A DNA stretch of 41,081 bases from Armatimonadota bacterium (GCA_016868955.1 VGFF01000001.1:1-41081), one strand, 5' to 3'. Shown: positions 28,083 through 36,644, counted from the first letter of the stretch. The notes: generated from the sequence alone by a model not told the origin. Numbers and translations: made by a program.

Positions 28083-29579
28083 ATTCTCGAGCTCATCGTC
28101 TTCGTCAGCGGCGCGGTCTTCCTCGCGCTCGAGATCATCGCCAGCCGCGTCATCGCGCCGACATACGGCAACTCGATTTACGTTTGGGGCAGCCTCATCG
28201 GCGTCTTCTTGACCGCGCTCAGCGTCGGGTACTACTGGGGAGGCCGGATCGCCGACCGATACCCGAGCCACGGGTTGTTTTGCGGCATCGTCTTTCTTGC
28301 GGGCCTGCTAATCGTTCCCATCCCGCTCGTCGCGCCGGCGGTGCTCGAGATGCTCAACGTTCGCGACGTCGGACCGCGTACGGGCCCCTTGGCGGCGTCA
28401 TTGACCCTGTTCATTCCGGCAAGCGTCGTCATGGGAATGGTTTCGCCCTTGTCGGTCCGATTGGCGGCGCGCTCGTTCGCGACCGTCGGTGCCGCCGCCG
28501 GACGACTCTATGCCATCTCGACGATGGGCAGCATCACCGGCTGTCTACTCGCCAGCTTCTACTTGATCTCGATTCTCGGCGTGCGGGAGATCATCTTGAT
28601 GCTCGGGGTGGCCGAGATGGCGATGGCGTCCGTCGGATTTCTCGCGTTGCGGCGAGCCCCGGTTGCCGCTGCCGCTGCCGCCGTCGCGACTTTGATCGTG
28701 GTGCTCGTGGCGCCGCGTCTGTTCGCGGCCGAGCGGCCCGGCGTCATCTTCGCGAAGGACACAGTCTACCATCGCATCACCATCAGCGACGAAGGGCACA
28801 TCCGCTACATGAGGCTGGACAACTACTGGCAGAGCGCCGAGAACCGCGAGGACCGGCGCCGCACCGTGTTTCGCTACGCCGACTACATGCACGCCGGCAT
28901 GCTGTTCGCGCCCGACGCGCGCAAGGTGCTGTTGATCGGCATGGGCGGCGGCACCGTGCCGAAGCGATTCCTCGAGGACTACCCGAACGTCGAGATGACC
29001 GTCGTGGAGATCGATCCGGACGTGAATCGCGCCGCGGAGCGGTTCTTCGACGTCCCGTCGAGCGGCCGCATCCGGACGTTCGGCCAGGATGGCCGGCAGT
29101 TCGTGCGGCGGTCTCCTGATCGATACGGCCAGATCTTGATGGACGCCTACCTGAAGGACACGCTGCCGTTTCACCTCGCGACGCGCGAGTACTTTCAGGA
29201 GATCCGTGACCGGCTGACCCCCGAGGGCGTCTTCGTCGCCAACATCATCGGAGCGCTCGACGGTCCGGAGAGCAAGCTGTTCCGTGCCGTGTTCAAAAGC
29301 GTGCAACACGTGTTTCCGAACACGTACGCGTTTCCCGTGGAATTCGGCGACAACGGCTACGCCGATTCGATCCGCAACATCATCGTCGTCGGCACGCAGG
29401 GCGCGCCGACGACGCGCGCGGAGGTCATCCGCCGTGCCGCGATGCTCCGTGATCGCGTGCGCGTGCCCGGATTCGACGCGGTCTCCCGCGACTTCTACAC
29501 CCGAAGGATCCGCACCGAGGACGTGCCGGTTCTCACCGACAACTACGCGCCATCGGACTGGTTGATCCACTCCCGCTAG
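28083..29579 (+). CDS. Membrane-bound spermidine-synthase-like protein, apparently starting at AUU
   Basis: 498 residues in two parts. The first, about 1-215, has seven or so membrane helices of the spermine/spermidine synthase-like fusion family (ELIVFVSGAVFLALEIIASR, APTYGNSIYVWGSL). The second is a SAM-binding Rossmann domain with LLIGMGGGTVPKRFL, VVEIDPDV and MDAYLKDTLPFHLATREYF, as in aminopropyltransferases. The first ordinary start, TTG 28209, lies inside the second membrane helix. A TAG at 28068-28070 closes the frame above, so initiation must lie between. ATT 28083 has AGGGAGGG six bases upstream and opens the family N-terminus. Substrate unknown; many fused members do not make spermidine. 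Confidence 0.85.
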   Translation: MLELIVFVSGAVFLALEIIASRVIAPTYGNSIYVWGSLIGVFLTALSVGYYWGGRIADRYPSHGLFCGIVFLAGLLIVPIPLVAPAVLEMLNVRDVGPRTGPLAASLTLFIPASVVMGMVSPLSVRLAARSFATVGAAAGRLYAISTMGSITGCLLASFYLISILGVREIILMLGVAEMAMASVGFLALRRAPVAAAAAAVATLIVVLVAPRLFAAERPGVIFAKDTVYHRITISDEGHIRYMRLDNYWQSAENREDRRRTVFRYADYMHAGMLFAPDARKVLLIGMGGGTVPKRFLEDYPNVEMTVVEIDPDVNRAAERFFDVPSSGRIRTFGQDGRQFVRRSPDRYGQILMDAYLKDTLPFHLATREYFQEIRDRLTPEGVFVANIIGALDGPESKLFRAVFKSVQHVFPNTYAFPVEFGDNGYADSIRNIIVVGTQGAPTTRAEVIRRAAMLRDRVRVPGFDAVSRDFYTRRIRTEDVPVLTDNYAPSDWLIHSR

Positions 29580-29587
29580 ACGACGTC

Positions 29588-29947
29588 ATGGCCGTCGTGA
29601 AGCTGTACCTCGGCGACGTGATCCGCACCCGAAAGCCGCATCCCTGCAGCGGCGACACTTGGGAGATCGAGCGGGTCGGCGCCGACATCGGCATCCGGTG
29701 CCGCACCTGCGGCCGCTACACTCTGGTGTCGCGACCGCGCCTGGAGCGCCGCATCGTGGCATTCCTAAAGCGCGGCTCCGACCAACCACAGACGCCGGCG
29801 CCGCTATCGGTGTCGCACGCCGCCAAGACCGAGCCGATCCCGCGCCGCGCGCGTAAGACCGCGCCGCCGCCGGAGCCGGGGGTGGGCCCGCGCCGCCGGA
29901 TTATTCGCAAACGCGAGAGCGGCAACGAACCTACGCCGCCGTCCTAA
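29588..29947 (+). CDS. DUF951 family protein
   Basis: 119 residues. The first 62 match DUF951 (LYLGDVIRTRKPHPCSGDTW, EIERVGADIGIRCRTCGRYT): a small beta-barrel domain with Cys residues that may bind zinc (HPC...CRTC). The basic, Pro-rich tail from residue 65 is unusual for a family normally about 65 residues long. DUF951 commonly precedes ychF and rpsF in Firmicutes and relatives, as here, which suggests a translation-linked role. Function unknown. Confidence 0.88.
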   Translation: MAVVKLYLGDVIRTRKPHPCSGDTWEIERVGADIGIRCRTCGRYTLVSRPRLERRIVAFLKRGSDQPQTPAPLSVSHAAKTEPIPRRARKTAPPPEPGVGPRRRIIRKRESGNEPTPPS

Positions 29948-29956
29948 ACGCTCGAG

Positions 29957-31033
29957 ATGCCCCTGTCCGTCGGAATCGTCGGCCTCCCCAATGCCGGGAA
30001 ATCGACGCTGTTCCGTGCCCTGACGCGCGCATCCGTCGCGATCGCGCCGTATCCGTTCACGACGGTGGATCCGAACGTCGGCGTGCTCGCCGTCTCGGAC
30101 GATCGCTTGCCGGCGATCGCAGCCGTCGTCGACGTGACGCGGCAGGTGCCGGCGACCGTTCGGGTCGCGGACATCGCGGGACTGGTTCGCAACGCGCACC
30201 GCGGCGAGGGCCTGGGCGCGCAGTTCCTCGGGCACATTCGGGACGTGTCGGCGATCGTGCATGTCGTCCGTGCCTTCGAGGACGTCGACGTCGTGCACGT
30301 GGAGGGCGCGCCCGATCCGGCGCGAGACGTCGAGATCGTCGAGACCGAGCTCGCTTTGGCCGATCTCGAAGCCATCGAGCGCCGGCGTGAGAAGATCCAA
30401 CCGCAGGCGCGGGTGGGCGACGCCGCCGCCCGTGACGAGCTCGCTTCGCTGACGGCGCTGGCCGCGCACGTCGGCGCCGGTCGCCCCGTGCGTGCGGCCG
30501 CGGCGCACCTTCGCGCCTCCGCCCGCCCGCTGCGTTTGTTGACCGACAAGCCCGTGCTCTACGTCGTCAATGAAGATGAGAACGCGGCTAACGAAGGGGA
30601 ACGGCGACTGCGCGAGCGCGTCGGGCCGAGTGCAACGGTATTGTCGGTGAGCCTACGCATCGAAGCCGAGCTCCTCGATCTCGCCCCGGCCGATGCGGCC
30701 GCCTATCGGGCGGCGGCGGCGCTCGAAGTGGAAATCCTCGCGAAGATCGCCCACGCGGCGTACAAACTCCTCGACCAAATCACGTTCTTCACGACGGAGA
30801 GCCGGGAGTGTCGTGCTTGGCCAATCGCTCGTGGGACGGCCGCCGTCGATGCCGCCGGCGATATCCACAGCGACATGCGGGACCACTTCGTGCGCGCCGA
30901 AGTCGTGTCGACCAGAGACCTGCTGTCCACGGGTTCTTGGGCGGCAGCGCGCGACAGAGGTCGGGTCCGGCTGGAAGGTCGAGCGTACGAGGTGCGCGAC
31001 GGCGACGTCATCACCTTTCGGTTCGGGTCCTGA
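29957..31033 (+). CDS. ychF: Ribosome-binding ATPase YchF
   Basis: A 358-residue Obg-family P-loop protein. G1 is GLPNAGKSTLFRAL, followed by FTTVDPNVGVL, the G3 motif VADIAGLVRNAHRGEGLG and a coiled-coil insert. A C-terminal TGS domain carries the ending YEVRDGDVITFRFG. YchF prefers ATP because its G4 is not NKxD; here the corresponding place reads YVVNEDE, in keeping. Binds ribosomes and responds to stress. Ten bases after DUF951. Confidence 0.96.
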   Translation: MPLSVGIVGLPNAGKSTLFRALTRASVAIAPYPFTTVDPNVGVLAVSDDRLPAIAAVVDVTRQVPATVRVADIAGLVRNAHRGEGLGAQFLGHIRDVSAIVHVVRAFEDVDVVHVEGAPDPARDVEIVETELALADLEAIERRREKIQPQARVGDAAARDELASLTALAAHVGAGRPVRAAAAHLRASARPLRLLTDKPVLYVVNEDENAANEGERRLRERVGPSATVLSVSLRIEAELLDLAPADAAAYRAAAALEVEILAKIAHAAYKLLDQITFFTTESRECRAWPIARGTAAVDAAGDIHSDMRDHFVRAEVVSTRDLLSTGSWAAARDRGRVRLEGRAYEVRDGDVITFRFGS

Positions 31034-31169
31034 CCCGACCGGTTCCCGCGCCCCATTTTCTGGCACCCAGATTTCTCATCGGTTTGTCGAATTCGAGTTG
31101 TGGGGATGAGGTAGCTAAGTCGCGCATCGAAAACTGGCAGCAGCCAAATGTGAACATGGTGGAAATGTC

Positions 31170-31466
31170 ATGCCTTCGGCAGCGGGGTCCTTTCATAGTG
31201 TGTTTATCCCCTCCATCGACACCTTGAACGGACGGATCGAGGAGTTGAACTAGCAACGGCGTCGGATCTGGCAGAACAGCACGCCGCAAAACGGCTTCGG
31301 CGACACCGGGCGGAACGCGCTCGCGTCCATCGAAAAAGAATTGGAAGAGCTGTATACGATGAAGCGTGAGATGATCGCCAAAGCGGCGGCGCCGGCTCGC
31401 CCCGAGGCTCGGACGGCCCGACGGTCCGGACCGGGCGTCCCGCCTGGATTTTTTCGAGACGCCTAA
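31170..31466 (+). pseudogene. Small coiled-coil gene interrupted by TAG
   Basis: ATG 31170 starts MPSAAGSFHSVFIPSIDTLN and reads GRIEELN to TAG 31251-31253. The same frame then continues without other stops as QRRRIWQNSTPQNGFGDTGR, SIEKELEELYTMKREMIAKA and a basic tail ending GPGVPPGFFRDA before TAA 31464. Third positions and the amphipathic helices argue that the whole 98 codons were once one gene. TAG is one base from CAG, GAG or TAC/TAT. No family recognised. In the space between ychF and rpsF. Confidence 0.4.
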
Positions 31467-31596
31467 CCGCCCGATCGAAACTCCGCCACCTTCTCCCTCA
31501 AGCTTTTCGCCGGCCCGCCCAAAACACGTCGTCTCCTCGTTTTTTTCAATGCAATTCACACTGGCATTCGGGAGAATCGTCGAGGTTGCCACTCTC

Positions 31597-31605
31597 TGGT
31601 AGAAT
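31597..31605 (+). promoter_or_regulatory. Extended -10 promoter of the rpsF operon
   Basis: TGGTAGAAT gives the extended -10 pattern TGnTAnAAT. No good -35 lies 17 bases upstream, as usual for extended -10 promoters. The predicted start near 31612 leaves a leader of about 90 bases before rpsF. Upstream, 31467-31596 shows no gene; it holds a T run at 31540-31546 with no stem. Confidence 0.5.
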
Positions 31606-31617
31606 CGAGCGGATGTA

Positions 31618-31680
31618 GGAGCAAAACCAAATATTCTGCTCCTTCCTGTCTCGCCTTGATGCGAGACCTGGGTATTACCC
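31618..31680 (+). ncRNA. Structured leader of the rpsF operon (candidate autoregulatory element)
   Basis: Three hairpins lie in the untranslated leader: GGAGCA/TGCTCC (31618-31642), GTCTCGC/GCGAGAC with loop CTTGAT (31648-31667), and GGGT/ACCC with loop ATT (31670-31680). In several phyla the S6:S18 complex binds a leader of rpsF to repress its own operon; rpsF and rpsR are both here. Whether this leader is that element or a different one was not tested; the known motif needs a CCG-containing loop, and a CCGGAGG lies just before the start. Confidence 0.4.
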
Positions 31681-31701
31681 CTGTCCGGAGGAGGGAGAAC
31701 G

Positions 31702-32082
31702 TTGAAGAAGGCGTACGAAATCGTCTTCATCCTGCACCCCGATCTCGAGGAAGCGCAGGTGCAGGCGTCCATCGATCGAATCAGCACGCGCATCACGGAA
31801 CGCGGAGGCACTGTTACGTCCGTCGAGCCGTGGGGTAAGCGCAAGCTGGCCTACTCGATCCAGAAACTCCGCGAAGGTACCTACGTCCTAATCCGCTTCG
31901 AGCTCGAGTCGCTCAAGGTTCAGGATTTGCGGAACTCGGTCGCTTTGGTCGAGGAAGTCATTCGCTTCGCCATCACTTTGGCGGTGCCCGTGCGACCTCG
32001 CCCGAAAGCACCGGAGACGCCTAGCGAGCCTGTAGAGACGGTGGCCGCCGCGGTTCCCGCGGAAGCCACCGGAGGTGGGTAG
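31702..32082 (+). CDS. rpsF: 30S ribosomal protein S6
   Basis: 126 residues. The ferredoxin-like S6 fold is clear: KKAYEIVFILHPDLEEAQVQ, WGKRKLAYSIQKLREGTYVL and DLRNSVALVEEVIRFAITL. A short Pro/Ala-rich tail extends it. TTG start, with GGAGGAGGGAG just upstream, which decides it. S6 pairs with S18 (encoded two genes on) on the platform of the small subunit. Confidence 0.96.
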   Translation: MKKAYEIVFILHPDLEEAQVQASIDRISTRITERGGTVTSVEPWGKRKLAYSIQKLREGTYVLIRFELESLKVQDLRNSVALVEEVIRFAITLAVPVRPRPKAPETPSEPVETVAAAVPAEATGGG

Positions 32083-32085
32083 CTC

Positions 32086-32493
32086 ATGTTGAATCGTGTC
32101 GTCCTCATCGGGCGGCTCACGAGAGATCCGGAGTTGCGGTACGTGCCGAGCGGTCATCCCGTCGCGACGTTCACCGTCGCGGTCGACCGACCGTTCGCCA
32201 ATCAACAGGGCGAACGCGGTACGGACTTCATTCCGATCGTGGCTTGGAGAAAGCTGGCGGAACAGGCGTCGCAATACCTTTCCAAGGGACGGCTGGTCGC
32301 GGTCGAAGGCCGGTTGCAAATTCGCGACTACGAAACGCAGGACGGCCAAAAGCGCCGCGCCGCCGAAGTGGTCGCTGACGCGATCCGGTTCCTCGACAAG
32401 GGCAAGGGATCCGGCGCAGCAGGTGCGCAGGCGATGCCCGATGACGTTGGGCCGATGCCGACGCCCGAAGACGACGAGGACGTTCCGTTCTAA
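32086..32493 (+). CDS. ssb: Single-stranded DNA-binding protein
   Basis: 135 residues. The OB fold spans about 1-105 (RVVLIGRLTRDPELRYVPSG, RLVAVEGRLQIRDYETQDGQ) and the acidic partner-binding tip is EDDEDVPF. Three bases after rpsF. Coats single strands at the replication fork, where DnaB (encoded downstream) works. Confidence 0.97.
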   Translation: MLNRVVLIGRLTRDPELRYVPSGHPVATFTVAVDRPFANQQGERGTDFIPIVAWRKLAEQASQYLSKGRLVAVEGRLQIRDYETQDGQKRRAAEVVADAIRFLDKGKGSGAAGAQAMPDDVGPMPTPEDDEDVPF

Positions 32494-32497
32494 CGAG

Positions 32498-32533
32498 GTC
32501 GTTGGCGGGAATCGATCGATTCCCGCCAACGAC
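32498..32533. repeat. Perfect 36-base palindrome between ssb and rpsR
   Basis: The 18 bases GTCGTTGGCGGGAATCGA are followed at once by their exact reverse complement. Five bases separate it from the ssb stop and about 38 from the rpsR start. There is no T run after it, so it is not an ordinary terminator. It could be an RNA hairpin that tunes rpsR relative to ssb or a processing site. Confidence 0.9.
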
Positions 32534-32571
32534 GAATTCATGTTCTCGATGACGACACGGAGGAGATTCGT

Positions 32572-32829
32572 ATGGCAGAACGTGAGAGGCGGGAACGGAA
32601 GCGCGACTACCGGGGACGGCGTCCGCGTCGTAAGATCGCCGCGATTCGGGCGGCTGACGCCAAGTACGTCGACTACAAGGACGTCATGACGCTGCGACGC
32701 TACATGTCCGACCGCGGCAAGATCTTGCCGCGCCGCGTCACGGGCAACAGCGCGAAGGTGCAGCGGGCGATCGCGCAGGCGATCAAGCGCGCCCGCGAGC
32801 TGGCGCTTCTGCCGTACACGTCGGCGTAG
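32572..32829 (+). CDS. rpsR: 30S ribosomal protein S18
   Basis: 85 residues with the conserved core KYVDYKDVMTLRRYMSDRGK and ILPRRVTGNSAKVQRAIAQA. The basic Arg-rich N-terminus is as in many high-GC bacteria, and the Cys residues of zinc-type S18 are absent. AGGAG upstream of the ATG. Binds S6 in the ribosome platform and in the mRNA leader where autoregulation occurs. Confidence 0.96.
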   Translation: MAERERRERKRDYRGRRPRRKIAAIRAADAKYVDYKDVMTLRRYMSDRGKILPRRVTGNSAKVQRAIAQAIKRARELALLPYTSA

Positions 32830-32867
32830 CGCCGACGCGAGCGAAAACCCGCGAGAACCGATTCAAC

Positions 32868-33869
32868 GTGAAGTCGTCGAAGCGGCCCCTGCCGGAGCGG
32901 ACCCGCGACACGACCGAAGGCGCCCTGCTGGCCGCGCTGACGGCGCTGGTCGGGTTGTTGATTCTGTTCTTCGGTCAACTCGGCCTGGTGGCCGCGCCCC
33001 TTCCGTTGTTCGTTTTGACCTATCGTCGGGGACCCCGGATCGCCGGTCTCAGTGCCGTCGTAGCCGGCCTCGTCTTGTCTCCGCTCATCGGTTTTCCAGG
33101 CGGGCTTCTGTTGGTCGCCGCGTTCGCGCCCATGGGCATCCTCCAAGGTGTCGTCGCGCGGGCGGATCGACCGGGCGGGCCCACGAAGGCGGTCGCTTTT
33201 GGACTGATGGCCGGGATCTGTTCCGTGATGCTCGGGCTCGTCGTCGCTAGAATCGTGACGAATATAGATCCAATCGCCGCTTCCATCGAGGCGCAGGTAA
33301 AGGCGCTCGAATGGTCGGCGGGCATGGCGCGCAGCATGAATCTGCCGGCCAGCCAAATCCAGCAGCTCGAACAGTTGTCCGTCCGCCTCCCGGATCTCGC
33401 GCGGTTGCTGCTTCCGGGAATGCTCCTCCTCAGCACGTTGCTGTGGTCGTACGGCTCGTACACGCTTGCCCGCGCGATCATGGGCCGCCTGGGCGTCACG
33501 TTGCCAGGGTTCTCGCCGATTTTGACTTGGCGCCTTTCCCTGCTGTGGGGGATCTTTTTGATCGCTCCGATGATGCTCGGGATCGCCATACAAGGCGCGG
33601 CACCGCAAATCGCGACCGTGCTCGTCGGAAACGCATTCATCTTGAGTGTCGTAACCTTCGCGTTCTTCGGCGTGTTGACGATGCTGACGTATCTTCACAG
33701 CCGCGGCGTGCCGAAGAGCGGTCGTGTCCTCAGCGTCATCGCCGTATTCGCCTTGGAAGACCCGGGGTTGTTCTTGATGGCCCTTCTCGGTGCCATTGAC
33801 CTCTGGTTCGATCTCCGCAAAGTCGGCCCGCGAGCGGTGTCCTTGAAAGAGAGCGTGGAAGAATCATGA
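32868..33869 (+). CDS. DUF2232 (YybS-like) membrane protein
   Basis: 333 residues with eight or nine membrane helices, for example GALLAALTALVGLLILFFGQ and the C-terminal ALEDPGLFLMALLGAIDLWF, which is typical of DUF2232. In Firmicutes this family sits between rpsR and rplI, as here. Function unknown; the partner DHH-family phosphodiesterase (gdpP) common in that order is missing here. GTG start, 38 bases after rpsR; its stop overlaps rplI. Confidence 0.88.
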   Translation: MKSSKRPLPERTRDTTEGALLAALTALVGLLILFFGQLGLVAAPLPLFVLTYRRGPRIAGLSAVVAGLVLSPLIGFPGGLLLVAAFAPMGILQGVVARADRPGGPTKAVAFGLMAGICSVMLGLVVARIVTNIDPIAASIEAQVKALEWSAGMARSMNLPASQIQQLEQLSVRLPDLARLLLPGMLLLSTLLWSYGSYTLARAIMGRLGVTLPGFSPILTWRLSLLWGIFLIAPMMLGIAIQGAAPQIATVLVGNAFILSVVTFAFFGVLTMLTYLHSRGVPKSGRVLSVIAVFALEDPGLFLMALLGAIDLWFDLRKVGPRAVSLKESVEES

Positions 33870-34318
33870 AGTTGATCTTAGCGCAGGACGTCCCCTCGCT
33901 GGGGAAGGTCGGCGACGTCGTCGACGTCAAGGAAGGGTATGCCCGTAATTTCCTATTGCCACGGGGGCTGGCCCGCGAAGCTACGGCGGGGCAAATGAAG
34001 TCGCTGACGCTCGCGCACGAAGCCAAGGAGCGACGCCACAACCGGGAATTGGAAGACGCTCAACGCCTCGTCGCCGCACTTCAAGAGAAGGCAGTCGAGG
34101 TCACGGCCAAAGCGGGCGAAGGCGGCCGTCTGTTCGGGTCGATCACCGCCGCGGATGTCGCGGATGCGCTGTCGCGCCGCGGCTTCGAAATCAGCAAGAA
34201 GCAGATCTCCCTGGAAGATCCAATCAAGACGATCGGTTCATACAAAGTAGACGTAAAGGTCAGCCACGGGCTGCACGCGACGGTGACGTTGCACGTCCAG
34301 CCGGTGGCGTCGAGCTAG
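33866..34318 (+). CDS. rplI: 50S ribosomal protein L9
   Basis: 150 residues. The N-terminal rRNA-binding domain (DVPSLGKVGDVVDVKEGYAR, NFLLPRGLA) is followed by a long connecting helix and a C-terminal domain (LFGSITAADVADALSRRGFE, IKTIGSYKVDVKVSHGLHA). ATG overlaps the DUF2232 stop by four bases. Followed after nine bases by the Lon-type protease gene. Confidence 0.97.
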   Translation: MKLILAQDVPSLGKVGDVVDVKEGYARNFLLPRGLAREATAGQMKSLTLAHEAKERRHNRELEDAQRLVAALQEKAVEVTAKAGEGGRLFGSITAADVADALSRRGFEISKKQISLEDPIKTIGSYKVDVKVSHGLHATVTLHVQPVASS

Positions 34319-34327
34319 AGGAGCGAT

Positions 34328-36328
34328 TTGGCCACGCGCAGGACGAGAGAACGACGGAAGGCGGAAACGCCGCCCACGCGCGCGGAGATGAAGCGCCGCG
34401 TCGGAGCCTTGTTCGGCGTCCTCAGCGACGTTTACGGGTCCGATCGCGTCGTCATGCGCGCCGGCAAGCTGGAGGCGCTCTCGCTGATGCGCTCCGGTCG
34501 GCTCTCCGATCGCGTGCTCGCGCTGCAGCGCTTGGTGTACGAGGATCCGACGATTCAGGAGCCGCCGCGCGACGCCGACATTCCGAGCATCCTCGGCGAG
34601 CTGGAAGAAGAGATTGCCGACCTGATGACGCAGAAGCGCGTCGAGGACGACCTGGAGCGACGCGTCCAAGAGCGCATGAACATGCGCCAAGACGAGTATC
34701 TGCAGGAAATCAAGATGCAGTTGCTGCGTGAGGGTGCCGGGCCGGAGAACACGGCGACCAAGAAGAAGTTGGAGGAGCTCGAAGGTCTCGACCGCGTTCG
34801 CTTGTCGCAGTCGGCTCTGGAGGCGTTACGCCCGCGCAAGCTGAAGGACGTCGTCGGTCAATCGCGCGCGATTCGCGCGATTCTCGCCAAGCTGGCGACG
34901 CCGTACCCGCAGCACGTCATCCTCTATGGCCCGCCGGGAGTCGGGAAGACGACCGTCGCGCGGCTCGCGCTCGAGGAGGCGAAACGCCTGCCGTTTACGC
35001 CGTTCGCGGAAACGGCGCCCTTCATCGAGGTCGACGGATCGACGCTCCGCTGGGACAACCGAGAGGTTACGAATCCCTTGCTCGGATCGGTGCACGATCC
35101 GATCTATCAAGGATCGCGACGCGATTTCGCGGACACCGGTGTGCCGGAGCCGAAGCTCGGCTTGGTGACGCGCGCGCACGGCGGCGTCTTGTTCATCGAT
35201 GAAATCGGCGAGATGGACCCGACGTTGCACAGCAAGCTGCTCAAGGTGCTCGAGGACAAGCGTGTGTTCTTCGAGTCGTCCTACTACGATCCCGAAGATG
35301 CGAACGTGCCGGCGTACATCAAGCGGTTGTTCGAGCAGGGCGCGCCGGCCGACTTCGTGCTCATCGGCGCGACGACGCGCGAACCCGATGAGATCAACCC
35401 GACGTTGCGGTCCCGCTGCACGGAGGTGTTCTTCGACCCGCTGAGCCAGCAGGACATTGAGCGCATCGTGCGGCAATCGGCAAAGCGGCTATCGGTCCCC
35501 CTGGAGCCGAAGATCCCGTCGATGATCGCGGGCTACACGATCGAAGGCCGGCGCGCCGCGAACCTCATCGCGGACGCCTACGGCGTCGCCCTCTATCGGC
35601 GTCGCTCACGAGGCGGAAAGACGCGGATCACGCAGTCGGATCTGCTCGAGGTAATCCGCGCCTCTCGTCTGACGCCGTACGCGCCCGCGCGCGCGAGCGA
35701 GACGCCGGAAACCGGCCGGGTCTTCGGTCTCGGCGTGTATCAGTTCCTCGGCTCGATCATCGAGGTCGAAGCGGCGATCTTCCCGGCGACGGTGAAAGGT
35801 CGCGGCCAGATCCGCTTCAACGAAACGGCCGGTTCGATGGCGAAGGATTCCGTCTTCAACGCGATTTCCGTATTGCGCCGGATCCTCGGCATCGACCTTA
35901 CGTACCAGGACGTTCACGTCAACGTCATCGGCGGCGGGATGATCGACGGGCCGAGCCTCGGACTCGCCATTACCTTGGCGCTGGCCAGCGCGTCGCAAGA
36001 GCGACCGGCTCTCCAGACCGTAGCGGTAACGGGAGAAGTGAGCATTCAAGGTCGCGTGAAGGGCGTGGGTGGGATCGCCGAAAAGATCTATGGCGCCCGT
36101 CAGGCCGGAATGCGAAAGGTTATTCTGCCGTACGAAAATCGAAATGACGTCCCGACGGACGCCCCCGGCATTCAAGTCATCCCCGTACAATCCGTGGAAG
36201 AAGCGATTCCGCACGTGCTCGCGCCTTCGAAAGCACGGACGCCGCGGGGACGCGGCAAAGAAAGTGATCTCGCGACGCCCTTACCTCGCTCGCACGCTAC
36301 GCCGCCGACTCGCCGTAGTCGCTTGTAG
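34328..36328 (+). CDS. ATP-dependent Lon-type protease (LonB/LonC-like)
   Basis: 666 residues. An N-terminal helical region (about 1-150, coiled coil) takes the place of the classical Lon substrate domain. An AAA+ domain follows (Walker A GPPGVGKT at 201-208, GGVLFIDEIGEMDP), then the Lon protease domain with the catalytic Ser543 in MIDGPSLGLA and Lys586 in GVGGIAEKIYGA, so the dyad is intact. The AAA+ domain carries an insert after VFFESSYYDP. Members of this group occur in Firmicutes and thermophiles, often beside dnaB. TTG start with GAGGAG upstream. Soluble, no membrane helix seen. Confidence 0.92.
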   Translation: MATRRTRERRKAETPPTRAEMKRRVGALFGVLSDVYGSDRVVMRAGKLEALSLMRSGRLSDRVLALQRLVYEDPTIQEPPRDADIPSILGELEEEIADLMTQKRVEDDLERRVQERMNMRQDEYLQEIKMQLLREGAGPENTATKKKLEELEGLDRVRLSQSALEALRPRKLKDVVGQSRAIRAILAKLATPYPQHVILYGPPGVGKTTVARLALEEAKRLPFTPFAETAPFIEVDGSTLRWDNREVTNPLLGSVHDPIYQGSRRDFADTGVPEPKLGLVTRAHGGVLFIDEIGEMDPTLHSKLLKVLEDKRVFFESSYYDPEDANVPAYIKRLFEQGAPADFVLIGATTREPDEINPTLRSRCTEVFFDPLSQQDIERIVRQSAKRLSVPLEPKIPSMIAGYTIEGRRAANLIADAYGVALYRRRSRGGKTRITQSDLLEVIRASRLTPYAPARASETPETGRVFGLGVYQFLGSIIEVEAAIFPATVKGRGQIRFNETAGSMAKDSVFNAISVLRRILGIDLTYQDVHVNVIGGGMIDGPSLGLAITLALASASQERPALQTVAVTGEVSIQGRVKGVGGIAEKIYGARQAGMRKVILPYENRNDVPTDAPGIQVIPVQSVEEAIPHVLAPSKARTPRGRGKESDLATPLPRSHATPPTRRSRL

Positions 36329-36339
36329 GCGCCACATTG

Positions 36340-36358
36340 ACGCGGCTCCGCCGCGTTT
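36340..36358 (+). terminator. Hairpin after the lon-type gene (weak terminator candidate)
   Basis: ACGCGGC pairs with GCCGCGT around TCC, followed by TTCC only. It may be a weak or rho-aided terminator of the rpsF-lon operon. The 337-base gap to dnaB holds nothing else gene-like; its downstream part is more AT-rich than the genes and carries a promoter (next entry). Confidence 0.4.
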
Positions 36359-36615
36359 CCCCACAGGTTCATATCGGCCATCGTCGAATTCCGCCGAAAA
36401 TTGAAGGCGCTTCCCTTTGGCGCGCGGTTCGCGAATTTCGACGGCACGAACCGTCACGGAGGCATTCACACGTCGTACACAGGTTATGCTCACCGCATCC
36501 CCGGAACATTCGTGGAAATTAACACCCTCCGAACAAAGAAACCCCCAGCCCCGAAGTCAAATTCATTGTCATTGGAGAGTAATAACGTTTGGCGGCGATG
36601 AATTCGGAGATGGAT

Positions 36616-36644
36616 TTGAAGCGCGAACATATGTTTGCTACCAT
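36616..36644 (+). promoter_or_regulatory. Putative promoter of dnaB
   Basis: TTGAAG (36616-36621) and TACCAT (36639-36644) are spaced by 17 bases; each box matches consensus at four of six places. The start site would be near 36651. Supports a separate transcription unit for dnaB after the hairpin at 36340. Confidence 0.4.

Noticed and set aside
31533..31548. T run as a terminator before rpsF
   Set aside because: No stable stem lies immediately upstream.
36360..36500. DnaA boxes or an origin upstream of dnaB
   Set aside because: Only loose CCACAGG/ACACAGG words are present; no TTATCCACA-like boxes, no AT-rich repeats, and no dnaA or dnaN nearby.
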